Source of the DNA: Lobulomyces angularis
Lineage: Eukaryota > Chytridiomycota > Chytridiomycetes > Lobulomycetales > Lobulomycetaceae
DNA: 64,000 bases
Reading direction: 5' to 3'
NCBI GenBank assembly: GCA_027604685.1
Contig: JADHYX010000052.1
Location: forward strand, 12,309-76,308
The translations under genes and the position numbers were made by a program. Positions within the stretch are counted from its first letter, which is position 1, and each line of letters opens with the position of its first letter. Below the pieces are notes generated by a model. The model searched no databases. It saw nothing but the letters and a program-made list of their open reading frames with translations, and had not been told where the DNA came from. Below, in pieces: positions 1 through 11,541 of this stretch.

Positions 1-295
1 CATCATCCAAATCTTCAACAACTTCAGTTTTATGGTATATAGTGTATAATTGTAGCAATAAAATTTCAAATTTTTTTAAGTTCTCGTATAAAACTGGTAC
101 ATTTTGGTTTTTGACTTCTGTAAATGTTTCTAAATTTAGTTGCTCCCACTTTTTTAAACTAAAACAAAATAAATTAAAATTAAAACTTTTCAATTATATC
201 AAAAAATGTTGAAAATTAGTAAAAATGTGATTTTTTTTATTTATATTTTACAACTGAGATAGTGATTGTTGAATAGTTTTTTCTTTCATTTCCAT
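1..295 (-). CDS. Partial unknown protein, N-terminal end only
   Basis: I do not recognise this gene. On the minus strand an ATG at 295-293 opens a short exon (MEMKEKTIQQSLS) ending near 255. A GT...AG intron (about 159-254) joins it in phase to a second exon that runs off the left edge. The second exon encodes a charged, helix-prone segment (KKWEQLNLETFTEVKNQNV, then a leucine-rich stretch) ending in an acidic VVEDLDD. The phase-consistent splice and ordinary codon use support a real gene, but at most about 70 residues are visible. The body lies outside the window, so no function can be assigned. Confidence 0.5.
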
Positions 296-503
296 TGTAA
301 ATTTTTTTTTTTTTTTTTTTTATAAAAAACAGTAGAAAATATATTTTTTTCAATATTACTATATGAAAAAGTAAATTTAAAAATAAAAATACAAAATTAA
401 AATTTTTGAAAAGTAAAGGTATATATAAATGCTAACTAATCTTGAATAAAAAAAAAAAAAAATTATGGAAAGAAAAAATAATAACAGCAACAGTCATGTA
501 GTA

Positions 504-2605
504 CTAAAATTCAGACATAACAACGTCTCTAAACACATTCTCTTCTGGAAGATCGTTGACATTAGTTTCACTTTCTTTTGCTCCAAAATCTCTAAGTAGC
601 TGAATTAATTCAAAATTTTTCAAATTTTTTGCAATTGCTAAACATGTTTCATTTTGCAAATTCTTAATGTTCAAGTCAATTTTTGATCCTAAGGCTTCTA
701 AAACTGATTCTATGGCTTTCAATTCCTCCAGCCTTGTCAAATTGAATAGAAAACTTTCATGTTTTGTATCCAAGTTGTTCCAAAAAGCCACCGTTTCATT
801 GAAGTTATCGTTCTTTCCAGCTTTCATTAAAATATTTAAGCTTTCGAGGTTATTATGTTTAGTTAAAATTTGCAAACAGTTTTCGTTTAGATTGTTTTTT
901 AAAAACTTTAATTTACTCTTTGCATTTGAATATCTCAAAATTGTTTCAAAAATAACAAAATTTTCTTCTATTGCAGCTAAATGAAGAATTGTATTTCCAA
1001 ACGAATTTTTTTGCTCAATATTTTGGACTCCTTTAAATAAAATTTCAAATATGCATTCTCGACTATATCTCACTAAAAAAAAAAAATTAAGATAGAGAGT
1101 TAAAAATGTAAAATACCTGCTAAATGCAATGGAGTGTCACCTTCCTTATTCATACTCACTAAACTTCGATTTTTCTCTTTTATATGGCTTAAAACTTTAA
1201 CCATACTTTCTCTTCCAAATTTTACTGAATTTTAATGGTGTTAGTTAATTTAAAAACATTATAAATAAAAAAATACCAGCAATATGTAGGGCAGTTTCAT
1301 ATTCATAATTTTGAGCATCTAACTGAATATTTTCTCTGGTATAATTATTGCTTTCAAATACCAAAAACTTGAAAACTTCTTCACGGCCAAATTTAACTAA
1401 AATGTTATTTGTAAAACACAAAAAGTAAATAAAAATTACCAGCCAGATGTAAACAGGTTTCCAGTTCCAAATTCGGAAAATTTATTTCGAAATTAATACC
1501 AGATTTAATTAAAATTTTCAAGGAAGTTAAATGTGCAAATTTGGTTGCTAAATGCAATGGAGTTTCATTTTGATAATTCCCCCAACCTTCATTAATCGAA
1601 GTCAAATTGTCTTCTCTTTCTAATAAAAGATTAACAATGTTATCAAATCCTTTTTCTGATGAAACATGCAATGGTGTATTAAACTTATTATTGCGACAAT
1701 GTAAATTAACCTAAATTAAAAATAAAATAAATATAATTGTTTTAAATAAATATTACCTTATGTTCTAAAAGCAATCTGACAACAGCTTTGATGAAAAAAA
1801 TAATAAAATTAAATAAAATTAAAAATTCACATACATTCATTTCCTGAACTACAAGCAAGATGTAAAGGAGTGTCATCATCATTGTTTACTGCTTCCAAAT
1901 TTGCTTTTCCATCTATCAAAATTTTTGCACAAGCTAGTAGAAAATTAATATCAGTGCGCAATTCGTATAAACAAATCATACCTTCTTTTCCAAATTTACA
2001 AGATATATGTAAAGGGGTATCATAGTTGTTGTTAGTAATTTCCAGATCAACATTTAAACTTGTAACAAAGAAATCTACCAAATTATCAAAACCACGCTTT
2101 GAAGCTATGTGTAAAGGAGTATCATAGTCATTATTTTGCATATCAAGTTGTATATAATTATTTTCCAAAGTAAAACTATTTTTGATGTTTAAACTTGACA
2201 AAAATTTAACACAAGACTCATTGTTAAACTTTGCTGCGAGGTGTAAAGGTGTATCATATTCATTATTTTGTTCATTCAGCAAACAACCACTTTCAACCAG
2301 ATAACGAACAATCTTTTCGGAGCCTTAACAACTGTAGGTAAGAGAAAAAAAATAAGAAAGTACGGACCTATTTTTGCAGCTAAATGTAACGGAGTATCAT
2401 AGTTATAGTTAACAAGATTTAATAAATCTGGGTTAAAGTTTAAGCAAAATTTGGTTAGACTGAGTTTGTTTGAAAGTACAATTTGATGAAAAAAAGATTG
2501 GCCTGTAGAAGCAGCCAATTTTGTTAATATTGCTGGGTACGAACGTATGACACTCTTAAGAGTTTTATTGTCATTGTTTTTTAAAGCTAATGATAAAGCC
2601 TCCAT
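504..2605 (-). CDS. Ankyrin-repeat protein
   Basis: This multi-exon gene starts at the ATG complement at 2605-2603 (MEALSLALKNND) and stops at 506-504 after VVMSEF. After a helical N-terminal region come about eight to ten ankyrin repeats. Their core is unusually uniform: YDTPLHLAAK, YDTPLHIASK, YDTPLHISCK, DDTPLHLACS, NTPLHVSSEK, ETPLHLATK and weaker copies toward the C-terminus. Ankyrin arrays bind other proteins; no second domain, signal peptide or membrane segment is visible, so a cytosolic scaffold or adaptor is the most that can be said. Several introns fall at the same phase-1 site within the LH(L/I)A motif, suggesting exon-by-exon duplication. The individual open frames (for example 1827-2282 and 2276-2605) are exons of this one gene. 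The closest relative and partner are unknown. Confidence 0.8.
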
Positions 2606-3368
2606 AAAGGTGATATTGAAGTTAATTTTTTTCTTTTAATATTTTTTTCTTTTGATGCAGAGGTTTATTGAAAATAGATGTTACACAGAAAGAAAGTTTG
2701 ATTTTGAATTTTGCTACAACAAAAGTTTGGTAATTAAAAATTTATGTTTGATTGCCAATTTTTTCAACTTTGGTATATAGTGGCAAGGTATGATCTCAAT
2801 CTATCATAGGCTAGTGGTACGGTAAGGTAAAGAGTGTGGTGAAGTACAGTTATTAAGTGGTCAAAGGTTGTTTTTTGCAATACTTCACTTGAATTTTTTA
2901 TTTTACAAAATAAGGAATTGCAAAAAATCAAACTGCGAGGTTTATAAAAATGGTAAAAAACTTCTAAGTTGCTGTTAAAAACTTACCAGAAATGTTTTTT
3001 TCACATTTTATCGAATTTTATCTGGTCTAATGTTTACTTCGTCTCGAATTAAACAAAATTTAATAAATGTGAAATAGGAACATAATTAAGTTTTATATTT
3101 TCATCAATCCTACATAAAAGAAATCTAAATAAATTAATAATAACAGATCGAAGACTAATTTTTAAAAATTCTGTTTTTCAATTCTTCTAAGGAGTTTTCT
3201 TCATCCTTCTGCAGACTTTAATTGTTAAAATTTTCTTAGTTAATGTTGTAATTATGTTTTAAGAGAAATTAACATAGTAATAAATTTCTCCCCTAGGATA
3301 TATTTGGGATAAATTATTTTCCCATTTGAAAAATGGTAAAAACATTCACTTTGTTTGCAAATAGTAAA
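2606..3368. other. Intergenic, divergent promoter region
   Basis: This holds the shared upstream region of the ankyrin gene (minus) and DGAT2 (plus). It is AT-rich; I see no ORF, RNA gene or repeat. A mildly GC-richer patch lies at about 2785-2860. Confidence 0.5.
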
Positions 3369-4722
3369 ATGGCTAAAAAACCACTAGTAAAAAGAATTAA
3401 AGAGGTTATTTCCTCCGCACATGTAATGATTTATCTTCTACTTGGTATAAAAGATATTGAAAATTCAATACTCTAATTTGTTTTTTTGAAATTTTTTTTA
3501 GGATGGACTCTTACCTTATATTTTTTAATTTTTCAAAAGAATTTAATGTTATTTTCTTTATTTTTAATTTACTTTCTGTACTGTATACTTGATAATAAAC
3601 CATCAAAAGGTGGTAATAAGAAAAGTTTTAAAACAATTAGATTCGTAGATGATTTAATTGGTATGAAGCATTTTTGTGATTACATGGATTTAGGTAATTG
3701 ATCTGGCAGTTAAAGTTTTTTTTCATATTTTTGAAACTCTTTTAAAAAAATTTATATTTTATTTTTATTTTATTTTATTTTCTAGATTTAATAAAAGAAG
3801 AAGATTTAATAGATGGTCCCTCTTATCTTTTCTGTTTACATCCCCATGGAGTTTTGGGTACTAAAAATATTAAATATTAATATTCCTTAATTTTTTTTTT
3901 CAGGATATTCCCACTATGCCAATTTTATGTCAACATATTCTAAATTTTATTCATTATTTCCAAAAATTAGCTTAAGAACCTGCACCATCAATTTAAATTT
4001 TAAAGTCCCATTTGCCAGAGAGTCTTTTGTTTTGAGGTATTTTTAATTTATGATTAAAATAAAAACACTAATTATAATTAAATAGAGGGTTTATTTCAGC
4101 CGATAAAGAATCAATTAATTTTTCACTAAATAAAAAAAATAATGATGCTTCCAAAATCAACGCGGTTGCTATAGTAATTGGTGGTGCAAAGGAAAGTGAA
4201 CTGGCAATTCCAAATAGGAATACCTTGGTTTTAAAAAATCGTAAAGGCTTTGTAAAAATTGCCATACAAAATGGGTAAAAAATTTTTAGTTTAACTTTAT
4301 AATTTTATTTTTTTATTTTCTTTTTTAATTAAAGGTCATCGTTAGTTCCAGTTTATAGTTTTCAAGAAAATAATTTATATAAACAGATTGAAAATAAAAC
4401 TATAAAAAAAATTCAAAATTTGTTTCAAAAGTACACTACATTTCGTCCAGGTAAGAGGAAAAAAGTAACTTTTTTATTGATTAAATAACTTTCTATTGCA
4501 AAAATAGTTTTAGTGTATGGAAGATTTGGTACGTTAATACCTTTTAGAACCAAAATTGTTACTGTAGTCGGTAAGCCTATAAAAGTTGCAAAAAACCCAA
4601 ATCCAACAGAGGAGGAAATTAATAAGTACCATAAACAATACATTTTGGGAGTTAGGGAAATTTTTGACAAATATAAAGATTTATATGCAAAAGACAGAAC
4701 AGAGGATTTAATTATTATTTAA
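3369..4722 (+). CDS. DGA1: Diacylglycerol O-acyltransferase, type 2 (DGAT2/MGAT family)
   Basis: It probably catalyses acyl-CoA-dependent acylation of diacylglycerol (or monoacylglycerol) to make triacylglycerol at the ER and lipid droplets. The start is the ATG at 3369 (MAKKPLVKRIKEV), followed by a hydrophobic hairpin region (WTLTLYFLIF..., LMLFSLFLIYFLYCI). The family signatures occur in order across about six or seven exons: the HPHG catalytic motif (FCLHPHGVLG, about 3825-3860), the GGAKE segment, NTLVLKNRKGFVKIA (about 4216-4262), VPVYSFQEN and YGRFGTLIPFR near the C-terminus, ending at TAA 4720-4722. Length of about 300 residues is normal for the family. Intron phases were checked at the first three junctions and agree. 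Substrate preference (DGAT versus MGAT or wax synthase) cannot be told from the motifs. An unrelated WS/DGAT gene lies about 4.4 kb downstream. Confidence 0.9.
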
Positions 4723-5048
4723 AAATAATACTTAAGATTTTTTTTTTTTTATTTTTTATTTATCAATCCTACTATTATTTTTTAACTTATTTCGTATTTA
4801 TTTTTTTTGATCTATCTTTAATTTAGAAGATAATACATTTAATATATTATATTATGAATTTACCAATAGTCTGCCTTATTAATATATTTAGAAAAAAACA
4901 ATATCTGGTAAAAAAAAAAACTGCAATATAATATGGTTAAAAATAAAAAATATAATAATAAATAATCAAAAATCCTAATAAATGGAATTACACTTTTATA
5001 GTAAAAAAAGAATATTTAAAAAAATGATACAATTTTCGTTATAGGAAA
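4723..5048. other. Intergenic, convergent 3' regions
   Basis: This lies between the converging DGAT2 and FYVE genes. It is extremely AT-rich with poly-T and poly-A runs, presumably the two 3' UTRs. I see nothing else. Confidence 0.5.
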
Positions 5049-5733
5049 TTAAAATGTGGACCAATGCCAATCTGATGGTAATGTATTTTTTGTTTGTAAA
5101 CTTTGATTTTGTAACTCAGGAATTCTACTGTTATTTGGGACAACTTGAATGGGAGTAGGTTCCAGCCCTGCATTGTTTTCTGGTAAGGTTGAATTATCAT
5201 CTAGATCTTCTTCCTCTTCATATTCCTTTTTTAGTGGGATTAACTTGGACTTAAATAAGTTAAAACAGTTTTCACAACACCTACTAAGAATTCCACCTAA
5301 AAAAAAAAAAGATTAATGAAAAGGCTAAAATAAAAACTTTTTTTTTCTTATTACCTTGATTAAAATTTGACGTTTGATCCATTCTAACAAAATCATTACA
5401 ACATCTAATACAAAAAATATTTCCACATTTTCTACAATGATGTTTTCTATTTAAAAAGTTAAATTTTATCTGACAATTATTACATTCATCAACATCTTTA
5501 TCTAATTTCCAATGTTCCTTAGTTGGCGGCCCTTAATAAAAAAATTAGAAAACTGTGTAAAATAATTTTTTTAAGAAATTTTAGAACGAACCAGTAACAA
5601 CTCTGGTGACTTGATTTAAATCATCATTTTGGTTTAAAAGAGAATGGTCAGTTGGAAGTTGTTGTGGATGTGAACCAATAACTGGTTTTCGAGGTCGCTT
5701 TGGATTATACAAGTTCTGTACTAACTCGTTCAT
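5049..5733 (-). CDS. FYVE zinc-finger protein, short
   Basis: All exons are short, so the gene shows only when spliced. Exon 1 starts at 5733 (MNELVQNLYNPKRPRKP...) and ends in VVTG. A phase-1 intron (about 5532-5594) leads to exon 2 with the FYVE core: W..D..V..C..C, then NRKHHCRKCGNIFCIRCC (about 5400-5460). A second intron joins exon 3, which carries the closing SRCCENCFNLF. The WxxD, R+HHCR and paired-Cys motifs are the established PI3P-binding and zinc-binding features of FYVE domains. The usual RVC triplet reads SRCC, a small deviation. An acidic run (EYEEEEDLDD) and a Gln/Asn-rich tail end at the stop 5051-5049. The protein is about 175 residues with no VHS, PH or kinase domain, so endosomal recruitment is inferred but its partner role is unknown. 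Confidence 0.85.
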
Positions 5734-6763
5734 AATTATCTTCTAAATATACTTTATACTATATAATATATATAAAATTCTTTAAGGAGTAAAAAAAGTT
5801 TCTATTTTTAAGGTATTTATAAAAAATTCTCTTTTTTTTTTTTTTTCAAATCAAAAAACAATATTTAGAAATTCCTACTTGATAAGCCTCAAGTTTAAAT
5901 GTTCCAAAAACAGTATAATTTAATAAATAGCAAATTTATATTCTACAGGTAGAAAAGATTCTTAAGTAACAAGTATAGAGGAACCTCAAGTCGAATTTTG
6001 TACTCAGATTGTTTTAAGTAATAAAACTGTTGAGAAAGACTACAATGTTGACCTTACCGAAATTTAGAGATTTTGTTAACATAAATGGTTATTATTAATA
6101 ACCTCTAAAGTGAAGCAAGTTTTCAGGACTTCACATAAGTTTTTTACTTTATTTCTTTTGCATTTAAACTTTTTGTTGAATGGAGATTATATATGAATAT
6201 ATAATGATGAGATTTTCAAGAAAAAAAAAAAACACGATATTAAGCTTTGCAAAATGTTAATTTATTTTACATTCTTTTTTTAAAGTAACTAAAATTTAAT
6301 TTAAAGAATTTCTCAATTTAAAGCAACTTAAATGCAATAAAATAACATTGCATTGATTTCCGAGCTGCTTATTAAATTTAAAAGGTGATTAATTTTTCAA
6401 TAAAATGTGGTAACCTCTCCAACAATTTAAAAATATTAGTTCAATATTGGTATTTTTTACTATAAGGTTGAAATAGTATCATGATTTTAAGATGGGAATG
6501 TTATCAATTTTTTTTTAACATTTAAGTTACAACAACATCTTTCAGCTTTCTTCTGTTACGTGATCACAACACAGTGTTCATTCATAGATTTGATGTGATA
6601 TAGGTGATGTTTTCCTTATATTATCACATCTTCTTCTATTCTGTTGGTTGAAAGCCTTTACTGACGCCTCGTTTAAATTCAAGTTAAAGTAAAAAAAAAA
6701 AAAAAAAAAAATTGAATTTTTTATACAGTTCATAATATCAACTCTTATTAATAAGAAAAATAA
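5734..6763. other. Intergenic, divergent promoter region
   Basis: About 1 kb separates the divergent FYVE and septin genes. It contains poly-A/T runs (for example 6691-6710) and a TTACGTGATCAC-like stretch near 6557. I find no supported gene in either strand. Confidence 0.45.
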
Positions 6764-8509
6764 ATGCCTTTAGTAAGTTTTTTTTTTATAAACTATTCTA
6801 CTTGTTTTAGAGATCTTTTCTTTTTAATTTTCTTTATTTTAATTTTATTTTAGGAATATGCTCTTCAGTTCCGTGGAAAGTAATTCTTTTTAGAAAATTT
6901 TATATCAAATTAAATTTCTATATTTTTTATCAGATTTCCTGACCCTGGTCCGTGGAAGTTGCCAAGGTCCTTTAGTGCTAGACCAAGTCAACCTTTAGGA
7001 ATCAGTGATTTACCTGTTCAAAGGTTAAGACGATCAAAGAATAAACCTTATTTTTTTAATATTATGGTAGTTGGAGAATCTGGTAAGTGGTTAAAATATA
7101 AAACATTATTTAGTTTTTATCAATTTTAAACAGGGTTGGGGAAAACTACCTTTATGAATACTTTATTCAATACCAACTTAAATGATGACGTGAAGGGTCA
7201 TCCAAAAAATTTATCTGATTCTGGAAAAACTTTGTCAATAAATCCAACCACGTATGAGTTATCTGAAGAAGGAGTTACGCTGCATTTGACAGTAATTGAC
7301 ACACCCGGATTTGGCGATAGTTTAAACCGAGAATCCAAGTATTGAAATTTTAAATATTAAAATTTTTTTTTTTTATTTTTTTTATTAATTAGCTTTCAAC
7401 CAATTATGGATTATATTGATAATCAGTATGATTCTTATCTTCAAGCTGAAAGAAGTCAAGAAATGAGAAGAAACATTAAAGATAATCGAGTTCACGCATT
7501 ATTATACTTTATCGCCCCAAATCCTGGAAATAATGATGGGTTGAAAGAGTTGGATAGTGAATTTTTGATTGTTAGTATAATACATTTTTCCTACATATTT
7601 TTTAACTAATTTTTTTTTTTTGTAGAAATTGAGTATGAAAGTCAATGTTATTCCTGTTATTGCAAAAGCAGATTCTTTAACTACAGAAGAAATAAGTCTG
7701 TACAAGAGGGGTGTAAGTGAAAAGAAATTTTTAATTTTTTTATATTTTATTTTTATTTTTAAAGATCTTGAAAGACTTTGAAAAAAATGATATTAGAGTT
7801 TATCCTACTTTTCATGCAGAAGATCGTGAAAATACAGAAGTAGAGGTACAAATTTTAAAATCTGTTTTTTATTAGCTTACTGTACTTTACCGTTTTTTAG
7901 AAATATATGCCATTTTCAGTAATTGGCAGTGATGACTTTGTTGAAAGTAATGGATCTCGTGTGCGTGGTAGAAAATACCGCTGGGGTCAAGTGGAAGGTA
8001 TGTGAAAAATGAAATATTAATTTAAAAAAAAAATTTTTTATTTTAGTTGAAAATCCTGAACATTGTGACTTTGTTTTATTAAGAGATCTTTTAATAAGGT
8101 AACGATTAATTATTAAATATCTGAAGGTATTTATATTAATTTTTTTAGAACAAATCTTCAAGATTTAATTGATACAACGCACTCTACTCATTATGCGCAA
8201 TATCGATCATCTAGAATCAGATCAAAAGGAAGACCTGAGTCCTTTTTGGCTTGTGATGAGTATTATGATTCCAGAATAGAGAATGCCAAAAAAAGTTTAA
8301 CTGAAGAGATGCAAAGAAAAGAGGACGAAATGAGACAAATGTTTGTGAGTAAAGTCAGGGAAAAGGAAGCTAGCTTAAGAGAAAGAGAAGAAATGTTGAA
8401 TGAAAAAAGAAAAGGAATGATGGAAGAATTAGAAAAATTAAGAAGAAGTGTTGAAGATGAGGAGGCTGCTATTAATCAATTACAAGCCCAAAGAACTGTT
8501 AAACGTTAA
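6764..8509 (+). CDS. Septin GTPase
   Basis: Septins are membrane-associated GTPases that assemble into filaments and rings at division and growth sites. The start is ATG 6764. Exon 1 contributes only MPL; further exons supply a proline/arginine-rich N-terminus ending in a short polybasic patch (RLRRSKNK) just before the GTPase domain, where septins bind phosphoinositides. The G1 P-loop GESGLGKT is split by an intron at 7084-7134. G3 is DTPGFGD (about 7300) and G4 is AKAD (about 7665). The septin-unique region WGQVEVENPEHCDF lies at about 7983-8075. The C-terminus is a roughly 80-residue coiled coil rich in E, K and R, ending at TAA 8507-8509. The whole is about 415 residues, normal for the family. 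Which septin paralogue group it belongs to needs a tree. Confidence 0.95.
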
Positions 8510-8601
8510 AGAAAAATAACAAATAAATAAAAAAACCTTAATATGTAACTTTTTCGTTTTCTTTTATTTTATTTTCTTTGTATTTCAAACTTTTTTTTTT
8601 T

Positions 8602-8660
8602 TTATTATTTATAATTTTTTCCTGCTCATTTGCTTTTTCTATAGAATATTTTCTATTAAT
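8602..8660 (+). repeat. 59-bp direct repeat, copy 1
   Basis: This stretch (TTATTATTTATAATTTTTTC... through TTTTCTATTAAT) is identical by eye to 11473-11531, where the second copy abuts an assembly gap. Weaker similarity extends about 30 bp further upstream in both copies. Confidence 0.85.
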
Positions 8661-8895
8661 ATTTTTTTTTTAATATATTTTCATTGTATTAAATTCTAAA
8701 ACCCCTTTATTGAAAGGATGATTTAAATAAATATTAAATATTATGAAGTTATAATAATATTTCAAAATTCTAATTGAACTATAAAAATTGAACCACTTTG
8801 ATGTCATAGTCAAATAGTCAAACACGGTTAAATTGCGCCACAGAGTCTTCAGTAAAAGACAACCTTGAAATTTGTTGGAAAGGTAACAAAGAGAG

Positions 8896-8947
8896 AGTAG
8901 GAAGTTGTTGGAAACGGAAGAAAGAAATAGTAGGAAGTTGTTCGAAA
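8896..8947 (+). repeat. Two-copy tandem repeat, 33-bp period
   Basis: AGTAGGAAGTTGTTGGAAA at 8896-8914 recurs with one change as AGTAGGAAGTTGTTCGAAA at 8929-8947. It lies 170-225 bp upstream of the WS/DGAT start, is GC-richer than its surroundings and is not coding in any supported frame. Confidence 0.7.
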
Positions 8948-9120
8948 GAGTGCATTAAGTGTAAGTTGACTATATAAATGCTGGTATTGTGTGGAATTTT
9001 CATATCAAAAGCACTTTTCAAAAATTTCCCCGCAGCTTTAATTTTAAAAGGTTTTTTTTTTTACCAGATTTAATTATCTTCTTATTTTTAAAATTTCTAA
9101 AGATAATTGATAAACTCATT

Positions 9121-10842
9121 ATGGCCTCTTCCACGGTAAACAAACGCAGAATGTCTTACTTTTCTAGGATCATCATTGATGAGTTGTATCCCAAAACTGT
9201 GGGTGTTCCATCCTTTGTAAGAAAAAAACCTAAATTAAACTTTTATTTATCAATCTTCCTAAACTTAACATTATTAGAATATCACTTCGCTTTTGTACTT
9301 TAAAAATCTCCCTGATTTGGAAAAGCTGAAGGAACTTTTAAATGAAAAAATAGTTCCCTTATACAAATTCACTTCTATTCCTCATGAAAACAAAGCTGAT
9401 AAAGGTAAGTATTTATTTTTAGGATTTATTTTTTTTTAATTTTTTTTTCTAGTTTGGGAGTGGAAAGAGTATGTTTTTTTTAACTTAGATAATCATATTA
9501 TTCAAACGGAAGTTGACGATCAGCAAGGAGTTTTAAAATATCTTGGTTTTTTTTTCTTTTTTTATTTTAATTTTTACTAACCAGAGTTCCTTTCAGATTC
9601 TTTGGTATATCGTCAGTTACCTCCTACAAAACCCTTATGGTGTGCTCATCTCATTAAAAACAAATCTGGTGACTCTGCACTAATTTTGGAAGTACAGTAA
9701 GTACTTCAATTTTAGAATTCATCAAGAAAAATAAAAAACATCTTTTTAAAGTCATGCAGTTTGCGATGGTATCAGTTTAATGAAATTAGCAATGAAACTT
9801 GTTACTAAGGAAGATGGTACCTTTCTTGAATTTCCATCAACTAAAGTGCCATTCCAAAAAAAAAAAGGTTTATTAGCTTTTTTTATTTTCTTATGGGGAG
9901 TAATTTATTCCATTTTGAAAAATTTGCTATTGCCTCTTTTCCCAGCTGATACGAAACATGCCATGAAGGTAAGTTAATACATTATTTCTGTTGCTTTAAT
10001 TTTTTTTATTTTTCTCCTTGGAAGGTTCCATTACCATATACATTTTCAAATGAAAGAAAAATTGTTTTTCTTCCTGTACTTTCATTAAATGCTGTGAAAG
10101 CCTTAAAAAATAAAACTAAAACTACTGTAAATGACGTTTTAACAGCTGCTCTTGCTGGTGCATTTCAACGATACTTGGAATCTCAAAATGATCCAAACTA
10201 CACCGAAAAAATGAAAGTTCGCTGTGTAATGCCTTATTCATTTCCAGTTGAAGACGATGACCTTCATAATAACTGGTCTCTTGTTTCCGCTGCTCTTCCA
10301 GTTGGAAAACGGTATAACACAGCAGAAGCGCGACTGGTATGGATCTTAATTATTCATGAATGTAATTAACTAAAAAATTTATCCAAATATTCGAAGGCCA
10401 AAGTTAAAGAAACCATGGACGCGATAAAATCCCGCCCAGAACCTCATATAGGAAGAGCCCTGCAAAGATTTGTTGATAAATATTTTCCAAAGAGTTTTGT
10501 ATCCCAACTGAGTTTAGATCTGGTTACGAAACATTCACTTATTTTCACCAATGTTCCAGGATTCAATTTTCCTGTCTACATATGTGGAGAAATGGTATCC
10601 AGTTTATTACAAAAAAACCGAAATTAAATTATAATTTTTTAATTTAGGTAAAACAAATTCAACCAGTAATTGCAAATATTATTCCACAATTTTCAGTTCA
10701 CACATATAATGGAGGAGTCTATGTAAACTTTGTTGCAGACGAAAAGGTTGTGAAGGATGTAGAAAAATTTTGTTCGAGTTATGTTGAAGAATTGAAGTCC
10801 TTAGCTAATGAATATAAAATTGATGAAAGCATTACATTATAA
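9121..10842 (+). CDS. Wax-ester synthase/DGAT-type O-acyltransferase (WSD family)
   Basis: Members of this family esterify fatty alcohols or diacylglycerol with acyl-CoA, making wax esters or triacylglycerol; they are unrelated to DGAT2. The start is ATG 9121 (MASSTVNKRRMSYF). The diagnostic HHxxxDG catalytic motif (HHAVCDGIS) is assembled across the intron at about 9698-9751. A hydrophobic segment (LLAFFIFLWGVIYSILKNLL) follows at about 9870-9930. The C-terminal half carries TVNDVLTAALAGAFQRYL, FTNVPGFNFPVYICGEMV (about 10550-10590) and a QIQPVIANIIPQFSVH region, matching the WSD C-terminal domain. It ends at TAA 10840-10842 after about eight introns. The family is best known from bacteria and plants; its presence in a fungus-like genome is notable, but intron content shows it is domesticated. 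Substrate is not predictable here. Confidence 0.88.
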
Positions 10843-11472
10843 TAACTAGTTAGAAATAGTAGAAAAAAAAATATAGAGTTTTAGAATAGTAATTATATTA
10901 ATTTTAAGCAAGTTTTCTAATATAATAGTTGTTAATTTTTGATATTTTAAAACATAGTTATTTGTAAAGAAAGCGTTTTTTATGATTTCAGTAAGTATAA
11001 ACATAAAATGTAACATTGCTATTTCTGCTTCATTTGCTTGATCATGTAGAAATCTGGTTTTTGGCCCCAGTTCCCCAGCGAAAATTTATGTCTCGGCAAT
11101 TAAAAACACCAGATCTTAATCTGTCAAAAAAGGATTATTTTTTAAGCTTAATAAAAAAAAAAATATAAAAAAAATTTTTTTAAAAAAAAAAAAAAAAAAT
11201 TTACAATCTTTTACATCATGCAACAAAGCAGATAATTCAACTACTAGATAATTCACATTGCATTCTGTTGATGCTATTTTTAATGCAAGGTTAACTACCC
11301 TTTCAATGTGATTGAAATCATGTGACTAAAAATAAAATAAAGTTATAAAATAAAATAAAATAAAAAAATAAAATAAAATGAAAAATTAAAATAAATTAAA
11401 AAAGGTTGAAAAAAAAAAACATTTTTATTTAAATTTTTTTTATTTTATTTTTATTTCAAAATTTTTTTTTTA

Positions 11473-11531
11473 TTATTATTTATAATTTTTTCCTGCTCAT
11501 TTGCTTTTTCTATAGAATATTTTCTATTAAT
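11473..11531 (+). repeat. 59-bp direct repeat, copy 2, at a gap edge
   Basis: It is identical by eye to 8602-8660 and ends exactly at the run of N. A repeat stopping at a scaffold gap is typical of an assembly break inside repeated sequence, or of a spurious duplication. Confidence 0.85.
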
Positions 11532-11541
11532 NNNNNNNNNN
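11532..11541. other. Assembly gap (10 N)
   Basis: Ten N bases separate the repeat copy from the MTHFR start codon at 11550. True gap size is unknown. Confidence 0.95.

Larger units (their letters stand above)
8510..9120. promoter_or_regulatory. Intergenic and promoter of the WS/DGAT gene
   Basis: This holds the septin 3' end with AATAAA-like sequence at 8522, one copy of a 59-bp direct repeat (8602-8660), a GCGCCACAG motif at 8835-8843 and a 33-bp-period tandem repeat (8896-8947). The last two lie 170-290 bp upstream of the next ATG and are plausible regulatory sites. Confidence 0.45.
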
